This document shows positions 22,846 to 29,738 of a DNA stretch of 35,071 bases, piece by piece; positions within the stretch are counted from its first letter, which is position 1; each line of letters begins with the position of its first letter. A program made the translations under genes and the position numbers. The notes below the pieces were generated by a model. That model made no database searches. It was not told the origin of the DNA and was given only the letters and a program-made list of their open reading frames with translations. This DNA comes from Mesorhizobium loti CJ3sym. GTDB lineage: Bacteria; Pseudomonadota; Alphaproteobacteria; Rhizobiales; Rhizobiaceae. Location: the NCBI RefSeq assembly GCF_000472785.1, contig NZ_AXAL01000042.1, positions 1 through 35,071 of the forward strand. The letters run 5' to 3'.

Positions 22846-22870
22846 AACGGGCGGACACTGGCGGAGTTCC
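22846..22870 (-). promoter_or_regulatory. Sigma-EcfG promoter (exact), apparently orphan
   Basis: On the minus strand GGAAC (22870-22866), 16 nt, CGTT (22849-22846). Only the WYL remnant follows, 23 nt on. Confidence 0.55.
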
Positions 22871-22905
22871 GCTTGGTAGGGTGCTTGTGGCCAGGTGGCC
22901 CAAAA

Positions 22906-22937
22906 AGCCCGCTGCCTACAGGTGCAAGCAGCGGGCG
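22906..22937. repeat. GCCCGCTGC hairpin
   Basis: GCCCGCTGC (22907-22915) pairs with GCAGCGGGC (22928-22936); 12-nt loop, AAAAA before it. Member of the dispersed GCCCGC hairpin family. Confidence 0.6.
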
Positions 22938-23057
22938 AGGTGTGGAACCGCTGCAAAGGTCAGCGATGCACATTTCTAGCACTGGGTTCTGTCTCTGCCA
23001 ATCGGAGTGCTAATGCCACGGTTTCTGAAGGTGAACAGTTTTATGCTATGATTCGCC

Positions 23058-23357
23058 TTGTGGGAAAAAAGCAGAAGCAAAAGCATTGAGCCTGTCGCCG
23101 ATCGTGAGATTACGACCGAGGCCGATTACTTTGCCCGCAAATGCGGCCTCACCCGAGAAGAAGCGCAGCGCATTCTTGACGAAGCCAATCGCAGTCCCGA
23201 CGCATATCCTGGCGTCCGCAAAAAAGCCCGCCACCGGAGAGGTCTTGGTAGCGGGCTAGGTTCTGGAGTGTGCTGGGATCAACCAGCATGGGTCAACTTG
23301 CGGCGGCGAGGTTGGTTGCGCCCTCAGATTGGCCCGTTCCTTGCGGGTCGTAGCTAA
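23058..23357 (+). CDS. DUF3606-like small protein with run-on C terminus
   Basis: From a TTG at 23058 the frame reads EPVADREITTEADYFARKCG, then LTREEAQRILDEANRSPDAY. This is the DUF3606-like two-helix unit (x-x-(T/S)-R-E-E-A-x-x-I-(L/I)) normally ending a 50-65 residue protein. Here the frame runs on through the hairpin repeat at 23225 and gains about 45 residues of Gly/Arg/Trp-rich sequence that does not look like protein. Insertion of the repeat may have replaced the native stop. Start and end are both uncertain. Confidence 0.5.
   Translation: MWEKSRSKSIEPVADREITTEADYFARKCGLTREEAQRILDEANRSPDAYPGVRKKARHRRGLGSGLGSGVCWDQPAWVNLRRRGWLRPQIGPFLAGRS
23225..23257. repeat. GCCCGC hairpin inside a reading frame
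   Basis: AGCCCGC (23225-23231) pairs with GCGGGCT (23251-23257), and ACC with GGT inside, with one mismatch. It is preceded by AAAAAA. The downstream GGTTCTGG matches GGCTCTGAG at the 6272 copy. Confidence 0.6.
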
Positions 23358-23580
23358 ACCCTATCGTCTTGCCTCTGCACTTTGTACAGCGAACTATTGC
23401 CGAAAGGTCCGGCGCCATAGCGGACGCTTTGGGACTTGAACTTCACACCATTTCATGAGGTCAAGCTTCACTATGTGACCGCAACGAGCGCAGTGCGCCG
23501 TCATTTCCATGCCCGCATCGATCAGACTCTGAAAGGTCCATTTCATCAGCTCGAACTCATTAATCGTTCGAGTTTTGCGG
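23293..23580 (-). pseudogene. Small double-CxxC zinc-ribbon protein, frameshifted
   Basis: The first part reads TRTINEFELMKWTFQSLIDA, then GMEMTAHCARCGHIVKLDL. After a one-base shift near 23430 the end continues MAPDLSAIVRCTKCRGKTIG then FSYDPQGTG. The two CxxC knuckles (CARC and CTKC) and the closing SYDP are features of a rhizobial zinc-ribbon family of about 85 residues that I have no function for. Before TRTINEF there is no start codon in frame, only GTAGGAGG, so the start codon may also be damaged. Confidence 0.55.
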
Positions 23581-23589
23581 CCTCCTACC

Positions 23590-24374
23590 CGGCTGAGTTT
23601 CGGAGACAGACTGTCGCATGCTCAGCGCAAGACATGTCAGCCCGCCCCGGCGGCGTCTTCCGGCGCAACTCGTCAATCTCCCGCTTCATGTCTTGTCGCC
23701 CGGAATGTCGCTTGGCCCGGCGTTGTCAGTTCCTCTTGCGATCCAGATCGCGTTGCTGGGCGGTCACGGCATTGAGCGGGTGTACCCACCTAATAAGCGC
23801 TGGTGACCTATCCGAGCAGATTGACGTGAGCATGGGCTGGCTGGACCAGAGCGCCGTATCGATCACGCCGAAGACTTCTGCGTCCGTTCCTCTGCCGGCC
23901 AGCACCGCCATCGTTCTCGCGTCGTCCAAGGCAAGAAGCATCACGGACTCCCCCGTAACCAACCCCCCCGACTAACTAACGATGCGCGAAATTTGTTCTT
24001 GGCGTCCCTTGCCCGAAAAGCGTCATTCACGCGCTTCCGCTAATCCTCAATTCACCGCAGGGAGCCTCCCGGTGAAGGCCTCGCATGGACGCCAAAAATC
24101 CGCTCAAAAGTCGATTGCGCGGTTGAGATTGGCGGTCGACCGATCGAGAACCCGGACCAGGAGAGAGCCTTCTCCGAAATGCGTCGATGCGCTCCGTCGG
24201 CCAGTGATCGGCGACGCTTAGACCGCGCCGACCGATTTCCCGGCTTAAGCCGGCGGCTGCTTCCGACGTACCAAGTCCCGGCTCAGGTCGGAGCTTGACC
24301 CGTCCACCTAGCGCCATGCCTAAACAAATGTTGCTGTGATCCGGCATCCAAGGTGCCAGTCTGCCGGCCTGCAA
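23590..24374. other. Stretch without a supported gene
   Basis: Open frames exist on both strands (for example minus 23726-23962 and minus 24027-24383), but none shows a domain, a good ribosome site or a convincing start. Probably eroded sequence between rearrangement points. Confidence 0.4.
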
Positions 24375-24400
24375 GGAACTCATTTGGGCAGCGCCGCGTT
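24375..24400 (+). promoter_or_regulatory. EcfG-like promoter with 17-nt spacer
   Basis: GGAAC (24375-24379), 17 nt, CGTT (24397-24400). The next plus-strand gene start is 155 nt away, longer than elsewhere in the window. Confidence 0.4.
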
Positions 24401-24554
24401 CATTAGCGGATACTTAACAATGGTGGCTTGATGCAGCGCGGGTCGCCAGCAACTCCTATGCAACCACGCTTATGGTGGCGGTTGGCTTCATGCTGCCTGG
24501 CCAGATTCTACCTGACGCTGCCATAACCGCGTTCCGGAGAGGAAAAGACCGTAT

Positions 24555-24987
24555 ATGACCGACGTGAGTTCAAAGGTCGAAAAGGAACAGAGCAACGTTT
24601 TCGCCCAGGGGCCGTTTCAGAAGTTTCTGAAAACAATCGGCCCTGGTTTCATCACGGGGGCATCGGACGACGACCCTTCTGGCATCGGGACCTACAGCCA
24701 GGCCGGCGCCCAACTCGGCTTCAAGATCGGCTGGGCGATGCTGTTTACGCTGCCGCTGATGGCCGCAATCCAGGAGATTGCCGCCCGAATCGGCCGCACG
24801 ACCGAGCAAGGAATTTCGGGCAACCTTCGAAAAAATTACCCGGTAACTCTGCTCTATTTCGTTGTGGCGCTGCTCTTCATCGCCAACGTAATCAACATTG
24901 GAGCGGACCTCGGCGCCATGGCCGACGCCCTGACCCTCCTGGTCGGAGGGCCGAGTTCGCTTTATGTGGTTCTGACCGCCTTGGGCA
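24555..24987 (+). pseudogene. NRAMP-family metal transporter, N-terminal third
   Basis: The reading starts after GGAGAGG. TIGPGFITGASDDDPSGIGT then YSQAGAQLGFKIGW is helix 1 of the divergent NRAMP group, with DDDPSG at the metal-site position (DPGN in classical NRAMPs). Helices 2 to 4 follow (AMLFTLPLMAAIQEIAARIG, then VTLLYFVVALLFIANVINIG). The family continues for about 400 residues, but here homology stops at VVLTAL (about 24985), and the frame runs into the tail of an EAL gene. The transporter is truncated and not functional. Confidence 0.8.
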
Positions 24988-25240
24988 GGGGGACCCGAGC
25001 CTTGCAATCGTCGAGGGCCTGATTGACATCGCGCGTAAGCTCAACATCCGGGTGGTTGCCGAGGGCATTGAAAACGAACTGCAAGCCAGCATGCTCTTGG
25101 AAATCGGCTGCGAGCTTGGTCAGGGATTTCTGTTTTCACAAGCAGTCTCGCGCCAGATCGCTACGGGACTTCTTGTGCGTTTCGGGCAAACCGTCGGCGA
25201 GCGGAAGGGGCCGCAGGTACCGTTTTCGAGAGCAAACTGA
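24988..25240 (+). pseudogene. EAL-domain (c-di-GMP phosphodiesterase) C-terminal fragment
   Basis: The reading GDPSLAIVEGLIDIARKLNI then RVVAEGIENELQASMLLEIG carries the conserved VAEGIE glutamate and continues ELGQGFLFSQAV, the end of the EAL barrel. The EAL motif itself and other metal ligands lie in the missing N-terminal part. It is joined directly, out of frame, to the NRAMP fragment at about 24987, so a deletion or recombination fused two unrelated genes. Confidence 0.8.
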
Positions 25241-25304
25241 AGGTCCACGGGCATAATGGCCCTGCGATCGATCCAAAGCAGTCAGAAGTCGGAGAAGCTG
25301 ACCT

Positions 25305-27098
25305 CTAACTCCCATCGGCAACGGACGCCTCCACGGCGGCCAACGGCGCTTCCAAGCTCCACCTCACCCCACGCGGCCCGTACTCGAGACTGCCTTGCCC
25401 ACTAACCGCCGCTGGCGCCACCCGCTTGAGGACCACGGTTCCGAAGCCGCCCTCTCCAATGGTCTGGACTTGCGGCCCATCGGTTTCGGCCCAGGTGAGC
25501 TGAAAAAGTCTCGATGCTCCGGAACCGGTGATGCTCCAGGTGACAGATATCTTCCCATCGTCCCCTGAAAGCACGCCGTATTTTGCCGAGTTTGTCGCCA
25601 ATTCGTGAAAGGCAATCCCGAGATACTGCACCGCATTGGGGCTGAGGACCAATGATGGGCCCGACATATCGATCACGTCGCCCCTTGGGAAAGGCTGGGC
25701 CTGGGCCTTCAACAGCCCATCAACGGAGGCGCCCTTCCAGTCGGCTGATACAAGGAGATCGTGGGATCGAGACAGCGCCATGATGCGCTCGCGCACCTGG
25801 GATTCAAACTGCTTGGGTGTCTCCGACCGCTTGTTGGTTTCCCGGATCATCGACAGGATGACCGAGTACTGGTTTTTCACGCGGTGGTTGACCTCGCGCA
25901 TCAGCATCCGGATGCGGTATTCATTCTCCTTCGCCGACGTGATGTCTCGCGCAATCTTCGATGCGCCGACGATCTGCCCGGTTGCGTTACGCACGGGCGA
26001 TATCGTCAGCGAAACCGGAACCAGGCCGCCATCCTTGCGCTGTCGGGTCGTTTCGAAAGGTTCGACGCGTTCGCCACGCCGAATGCGTTCGAGAATACGG
26101 GGTTCTTCATGTTGGTGTTCCTCCGGGATCAGCATGGTCACCGAGTTGCCGATCGCTTCGGCGGCGGTATAGCCGAACAGTCGCTCGGCGCCTTGGTTCC
26201 AGCTCTTGATGATGGTGCTGAGATCCTTGCTGACGATTGCGTCGAACGAGGATTCCACTATCGCCGACAAATGTTGCCTGGCTTCTTCGGCACGCTGGCG
26301 GTCCGTCAGGTCGAGCAGCATATTGACCGCACCAATCAAGTGGCCCTGCTCATCCCGCAGAGGCGTGGGGTGAGGGAGGACCGGAAAAAACGATCCGTCG
26401 GGACGCCGCGCTACGGCGTGCTGGTTGCGGACCGGCCGGTTTTCCTTGAGCGCGATGGCCATCGGACACTCGTCGTGCGGCAGTTCCTTGCCGTCAGCCG
26501 TGAACAGCTTGAATATCACGCACCACTTGTCCTTGCCAATGTCAGGCTCCCGTCCTGCCAGATCGGCCGCGGCGCGGTTGTAGTAGGTAATCGTGCCATG
26601 CTGATCCGTCGTGTAGATGGCAACGGGAAGGCCGTCGAGAATCTGGCGATAAGTGCTGTCCTGCTGCTTGAGCTCAGAGCGGGTCTGTTCCAGATCGGTT
26701 ACATCGGCTGTGAAGCACCTGGTGTGGATCAGCTTGCCGTCACGGAAATAACCGCTCGACGTGATTTCGACATGCTTTATCGAACCGTCACAGGCCCTCA
26801 ACTGCGCCGGATATCTCGCGATCTTCTCGCCACTGATCAGCCGCTGGAGAATGTCATCGATGACGTGCCGGTCGGGATAGAATTCGGCAATGTGGCGGCC
26901 GACATAGTCTTCTGTGGGGTAACCGAGGAGATCGAGCTCAGCCTTATTGGCGTGTAGAATGATGCCGTTTGCGCTCACCAAGTGGAGCGCGACAGCGCCG
27001 TTTTCGAAAAAATCCTGATAGTCGAAATCCCGGCCGTTCTCGTCGGACACTTCGGGCCTCTTGAAGGGGATAACATTCGCCGGCGGTACTTCGTCCAT
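25305..27098 (-). CDS. Cytoplasmic PAS-PAS-PAS-HWE histidine kinase
   Basis: 597 residues without membrane segments. PAS1 at about 28-145 (FENGAVALHLVSANGIILHA), PAS2 at about 150-270 (LDGLPVAIYTTDQHGTITYY, with PAC), PAS3 at about 275-395 (VESSFDAIVSKDLSTIIKSW, with a clear PAC). Then comes the HWE kinase core: phosphoacceptor His in REVNHRVKNQYSVI, N-box HELATNSAKYGVLS, and the family-defining Trp-x-Glu in LTWAETDGP. HWE kinases in alphaproteobacteria often sense light, redox or envelope stress, and several phosphorylate PhyR. An exact EcfG promoter 31 nt upstream makes it a candidate feedback input into the general stress response. The gene is intact. Confidence 0.92.
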   Translation of the reverse strand: MDEVPPANVIPFKRPEVSDENGRDFDYQDFFENGAVALHLVSANGIILHANKAELDLLGYPTEDYVGRHIAEFYPDRHVIDDILQRLISGEKIARYPAQLRACDGSIKHVEITSSGYFRDGKLIHTRCFTADVTDLEQTRSELKQQDSTYRQILDGLPVAIYTTDQHGTITYYNRAAADLAGREPDIGKDKWCVIFKLFTADGKELPHDECPMAIALKENRPVRNQHAVARRPDGSFFPVLPHPTPLRDEQGHLIGAVNMLLDLTDRQRAEEARQHLSAIVESSFDAIVSKDLSTIIKSWNQGAERLFGYTAAEAIGNSVTMLIPEEHQHEEPRILERIRRGERVEPFETTRQRKDGGLVPVSLTISPVRNATGQIVGASKIARDITSAKENEYRIRMLMREVNHRVKNQYSVILSMIRETNKRSETPKQFESQVRERIMALSRSHDLLVSADWKGASVDGLLKAQAQPFPRGDVIDMSGPSLVLSPNAVQYLGIAFHELATNSAKYGVLSGDDGKISVTWSITGSGASRLFQLTWAETDGPQVQTIGEGGFGTVVLKRVAPAAVSGQGSLEYGPRGVRWSLEAPLAAVEASVADGS

Positions 27099-27128
27099 CC
27101 CAATCCCCGTTTCGTCTTAACAAGCTAT

Positions 27129-27153
27129 AACGTAGCTGGTGAACATCCGTTCC
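27129..27153 (-). promoter_or_regulatory. Sigma-EcfG promoter (exact) of the HWE kinase
   Basis: On the minus strand GGAAC (27153-27149), 16 nt, CGTT (27132-27129); the ATG is 31 nt on. Confidence 0.85.
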
Positions 27154-27423
27154 GGGGTCGCCGTCCCTGGGCACCAGTGCCCGAATCTCAACTTGACATC
27201 AAACAGCGGCGGCGCAAACTTGACCTTAGGGGGCAGCGGTCTCCACTCGTTTTTTAGCTAAAATGTGCAACTCTACGCTCATGGAAAAACCTCTGGCAAG
27301 TAGAGAGGTTCTCGCCATGTCCGGCTTGAGGGGACCCGTCGCCAAGCCTGCGAGGCACGGCGAGGCTCAACTGCCCTTTCGGGATGGCGATTCAGATTCT
27401 TCGAATTTTTTTGCAATTAGCCT

Positions 27424-27451
27424 CTTGAAGCCGTTTTGGTCCGCCCCTAAC
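27424..27451 (+). promoter_or_regulatory. RpoH-type heat-shock promoter candidate
   Basis: CTTGAA (27424-27429), 16 nt, CCTAAC (27446-27451). This resembles the alphaproteobacterial sigma-32 pattern CTTGAx-N16-17-CCTATxT and would give a leader of about 90 nt ahead of the Hsp20 gene. Confidence 0.5.
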
Positions 27452-27454
27452 TCA

Positions 27455-27546
27455 TCCGCCGTCGAGGCCGTATGGCTCGGCAAGACTGGCGGCGCCGCAT
27501 AGGGCGGCGTCCCTTGTACCCATGTTGCTTTAAGGAGAATGTGGCT
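27455..27546 (+). ncRNA. ROSE-like RNA thermometer in the Hsp20 leader
   Basis: The leader is GC-rich and foldable (GGCGGCGCCGC facing GGGCGGCG). It ends TCCCTTGTACC..GTTGCTTTAAGGAG just before the ATG. ROSE elements of rhizobial small heat-shock genes end in the same way: UUGCU pairs with the AGGAG Shine-Dalgarno in a short hairpin that melts at heat-shock temperature. Position, gene type and the UUGCU..GGAG signature agree. Confidence 0.6.
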
Positions 27547-28008
27547 ATGAGAACCTTTGACTCTCTATATCGCACCACCGTTGGTTTCGACCGTCTGTTC
27601 GACATGCTGAACAGCGGCACCCGGACCGACTGGCCGCCCTACAACATCGAGAAGGTCGGCGAGAATGACTATCGGATCGCCATGGCGATTGCGGGGTTCA
27701 GCCCGGACGAGGTTGAACTGACCCAGCACGGACCCGAACTGCTCGTTGTCGGCCAGAAGGCCGATGACCAGAGCGGTCGCCAGTTGCTTCACCAGGGGAT
27801 CGCCTACCGCAGCTTCAGGCAGTCGTTCAGACTGGCCGACCACATGAAGATCAAGGCGGCAAGCCTTGAGAACGGCCTGCTCGCCATCGACATCGTCCGG
27901 GAGGTTCCCGAGGAGCTGAAGCCCCGCCGCATCAGCATCGGGTCAGGCGACGCGGCGGTCAGCAAGCAAATCTCGCAGGATACTGAGCGCGCACGCAAAG
28001 CCGCCTGA
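27547..28008 (+). CDS. Hsp20/alpha-crystallin small heat-shock protein (IbpA-like)
   Basis: 153 residues, start fixed by AAGGAG. N-terminal arm MRTFDSLYRTTVGFDRLFDM is the class A rhizobial sHsp type. The alpha-crystallin domain runs from YNIEKVGENDYRIAMAIAGF to about residue 115 with the usual beta strands (DEVELTQHGPELLVVGQ, AYRSFRQSFRLADHMKIKAA). The C-terminal I-x-I motif is RISIG. It forms oligomers that hold unfolding proteins for DnaK. Expression is likely controlled at two levels, RpoH promoter and RNA thermometer. A hairpin terminator follows. Confidence 0.93.
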   Translation: MRTFDSLYRTTVGFDRLFDMLNSGTRTDWPPYNIEKVGENDYRIAMAIAGFSPDEVELTQHGPELLVVGQKADDQSGRQLLHQGIAYRSFRQSFRLADHMKIKAASLENGLLAIDIVREVPEELKPRRISIGSGDAAVSKQISQDTERARKAA

Positions 28009-28040
28009 TCAACGCGACTTTCACCATAATACTGCGGTCC

Positions 28041-28064
28041 GCCTCCCGGTCGCGGCCGGGAGGC
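28041..28064 (+). terminator. Hairpin terminator after Hsp20
   Basis: A 9-bp stem, GCCTCCCGG (28041-28049) / CCGGGAGGC (28056-28064), loop TCGCGG. No long T-run follows, so readthrough into the next gene 20 nt on is possible. Confidence 0.6.
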
Positions 28065-28084
28065 CCAGATTGCGGAGAACGGAG

Positions 28085-28543
28085 ATGAACACACGCTATC
28101 AGACACCGACACGCTTCTCGCCACGCCTTGGCAAGCTCGAAGCACTTTTCTGTCTGCTCGACGATCCGGCTAAGGTGGTTGACCATCCGCGTCTCTGTCG
28201 TGCCGAGAAACGGGCCTTGCTCGCCTCTTGGGCATCCGACGTGTATGGGGTGGAGAACCATCCAACCCTACGCCGGCTGGACAACGGTACGGTTATCCCT
28301 GTCGAGCGCATTCTGAGCGCTTTGAAGGCCTTGGATAAGACGCCCGAGGCCGTGGAGGAATTTTCGGCCCGCGTCCTGCCTTGGCGGGCGTCTTCACGTC
28401 GTGGCGCGGGCTGGCGAAGGAGCGGCCAGTTCTTCGGCCCCGATGATGACGATCCGCCGCCATGCCCTGCAGCAGTCGCGCCGCGTCCGCGCGCGCCAGG
28501 TGGAGTGGGCGCAACCGCCAGCGTCGAACTCGCCTGTGCCTGA
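28085..28543 (+). CDS. Conserved rhizobial hypothetical protein (about 80-residue core)
   Basis: The ATG at 28085 follows CGGAGAACGGAG. The core reads FSPRLGKLEALFCLLDDPAK, then VVDHPRLCRAEKRALLASWA and SDVYGVENHPTLRRLDNGTV. This helical unit is widespread in rhizobia, often as a short stand-alone protein next to heat-shock or stress genes; function unknown. After about residue 95 the frame turns Arg/Pro-rich (SRRGAGWRRSGQFFGPDDDD, with a Pro-rich end), which may be disordered tail. It ends next to a strong palindrome. Confidence 0.65.
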   Translation: MNTRYQTPTRFSPRLGKLEALFCLLDDPAKVVDHPRLCRAEKRALLASWASDVYGVENHPTLRRLDNGTVIPVERILSALKALDKTPEAVEEFSARVLPWRASSRRGAGWRRSGQFFGPDDDDPPPCPAAVAPRPRAPGGVGATASVELACA

Positions 28544-28555
28544 ATTTTTTTTACC

Positions 28556-28592
28556 ATCCATACGGCTGCCTCGGGAGGGCAGCCGTATGGAT
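28556..28592. repeat. 15-bp perfect palindrome overlapping the start of the RHH gene
   Basis: ATCCATACGGCTGCC (28556-28570) and GGCAGCCGTATGGAT (28578-28592) form a perfect stem with a 7-nt loop. A run of eight T precedes it. The right arm ends inside the ATG of the next gene. It may be a terminator without a downstream T-run, or an operator/translation-blocking hairpin. Confidence 0.7.
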
Positions 28593-28857
28593 GCAATCGC
28601 GGGAGAGGGGGCCTGGGCGCAGAGAAGGCCGCGAAAAGGCAAACGGAACAATTCCAAAGCGCACCTATCGTCTGCAGATCATGCTGAATGCCGACGAACT
28701 CGCGGTTCTGGACGCTTGGCGCTTCGAAAGACGCATGCCTAGCCGTTCCGACGCGGTGCGGAAGTTGATGCGACTTGGTCAGAATGCGCCGGGCAACAGC
28801 GCAGAGTGGCCCGCAAAATCCGCGGATTTCGGGATTAATGATCCGCCTATCGACTGA
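28591..28857 (+). CDS. Ribbon-helix-helix DNA-binding protein (88 aa)
   Basis: After a basic N terminus (RERGPGRREGREKANG) the core reads KRTYRLQIMLNADELAVLDA, then WRFERRMPSRSDAVRKLMRL. The beta strand (YRLQIML), helix A (ADELAVLDAWR) and helix B (SRSDAVRKLMR) are the ribbon-helix-helix fold of CopG/Arc-type dimers. The strand must be present, so the start has to be at or before the ATG at 28591. No normal ribosome site lies before it; the palindrome occupies that place. RHH proteins commonly regulate their own gene or act as antitoxins. No toxin gene is adjacent. Confidence 0.7.
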   Translation: MQSRERGPGRREGREKANGTIPKRTYRLQIMLNADELAVLDAWRFERRMPSRSDAVRKLMRLGQNAPGNSAEWPAKSADFGINDPPID

Positions 28858-28880
28858 GCGGTAGGCGGGCCTGTTGGCGC

Positions 28881-29060
28881 CTATCGAAGGCGCCTGCGGT
28901 ATATCACGCGCGCTTCGCGGAGCAGCGAATTGCGATCCGTACCAAGCATTTTGATGAGGTCTGCAGCTTGCGCTTCTGTGATCCGCGTCTCCTTGGCAAG
29001 TTGATCTGCAAGCTTGTTGCGCTCCGTCATCCGAGCGCCTTCGTCTTTATCGTCGCCCAT
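28881..29060 (-). CDS. Small DUF3606-like protein (59 aa), EcfG-controlled
   Basis: The product begins MGDDKDEGARMTERNKLADQ, then LAKETRITEAQAADLIKMLG and TDRNSLLREARVIYRRRLR. The second half repeats the unit found at the end of the DUF982 protein next door (TGITEVQARELFHMVGGDRA versus TRITEAQAADLIKMLGTDRN). The two are thus recent relatives. An acidic start and basic end suggest nucleic-acid contact, unproven. An exact EcfG promoter lies 48 nt upstream. Confidence 0.65.
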   Translation of the reverse strand: MGDDKDEGARMTERNKLADQLAKETRITEAQAADLIKMLGTDRNSLLREARVIYRRRLR

Positions 29061-29107
29061 GGTGAGATGTCCCTTCTCACGTTGGTATGCCATCCCCTCA
29101 TGGATCG

Positions 29108-29132
29108 AACGACTGCCCACCCATTTCGTTCC
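29108..29132 (-). promoter_or_regulatory. Sigma-EcfG promoter (exact)
   Basis: On the minus strand GGAAC (29132-29128), 16 nt, CGTT (29111-29108), 48 nt before the 59-residue protein. Confidence 0.85.
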
Positions 29133-29227
29133 GGCTGGTTGAAGAACGGATGCCCCTACAACCGGTGCCGACCGATTGGTCCGAAGTACGATCAATGCTA
29201 CGCGCCAGCAGGGTTCTCCTGGAGCGT

Positions 29228-29734
29228 TCAATGCTGCGTCTTCAACCTCTTCGCTTCGCTCAGCAACAAGGCCCGGTCGCCCCCAACCATGTGGAAGAGT
29301 TCGCGGGCCTGAACCTCTGTAATACCCGTTTCCCGGGCGATGAACCGGACCAGAAAGTCCTCTTCCTCCTCCATTCGCGCGCGCTCCCGCCGCTTTTGAT
29401 CGCTCGGTGATGGCGGCGCTGCCCGACGGTCGCCCGCCTGATCCAGGTCTGGGTCCTCATCCTCGTTCTTCACCAGGAGGTGAGCTTCCTTGGCTGCCGC
29501 CAGAAAGGCGCGGCGGGCGTTTTCGACATCGTCCTTGGACGTCAATCTCCCGGTACAGGCCTGGAGGGCGGCGCGATAGCGCGGACCATGGGGTTCGGGC
29601 CAGCGCTCTATCATGAATACGGCGGCCTGAGCCACACTGGCCAACCTCCGGAACTCTCCCGGCTTTGACGTCTCGACAATCAGGGGAACGTCAAAAAACG
29701 CATCGTTCGTGTACTGCCTCGTCCGGATGGGCAA
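29228..29734 (-). CDS. DUF982 protein fused to a DUF3606-like C-terminal unit
   Basis: The N-terminal 90 residues form a DUF982 domain: FFDVPLIVETSKPGEFRRLA, SVAQAAVFMIERWPEPHGPR, RRAFLAAAKEAHLLV. An acidic linker follows, and then DFLVRFIARETGITEVQARE and LFHMVGGDRALLLSEAKRLK, the DUF3606-like unit. DUF982 proteins are normally 70-100 residues, so the C-terminal unit is an unusual addition. The TTG at 29734 lies only 5 nt from the -10 of an exact EcfG promoter and cannot be the real start on a normal mRNA. ATG at about 29713 would fit if a base were missing in the T-run of AFFD. The start is unresolved. Confidence 0.7.
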   Translation of the reverse strand: MPIRTRQYTNDAFFDVPLIVETSKPGEFRRLASVAQAAVFMIERWPEPHGPRYRAALQACTGRLTSKDDVENARRAFLAAAKEAHLLVKNEDEDPDLDQAGDRRAAPPSPSDQKRRERARMEEEEDFLVRFIARETGITEVQARELFHMVGGDRALLLSEAKRLKTQH

Positions 29735-29738
29735 TGCG

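Noticed and set aside
24472..24558. 28-codon frame ending in ATGA overlap with the NRAMP start
   Set aside because: No ribosome site and the NRAMP gene is itself a fragment.
26176..26200. GGAAC-N16-TGTT on the minus strand inside the HWE kinase gene
   Set aside because: Mid-coding position and -10 mismatch; expected by chance when one mismatch is allowed.
25761..26957. 398-codon plus-strand open frame
   Set aside because: Antisense shadow of the HWE kinase coding region; no domain or ribosome site.
29674..29700. GGAAC followed by CGTT after 14 nt
   Set aside because: Spacing too short for EcfG promoters and inside coding DNA on the other strand.
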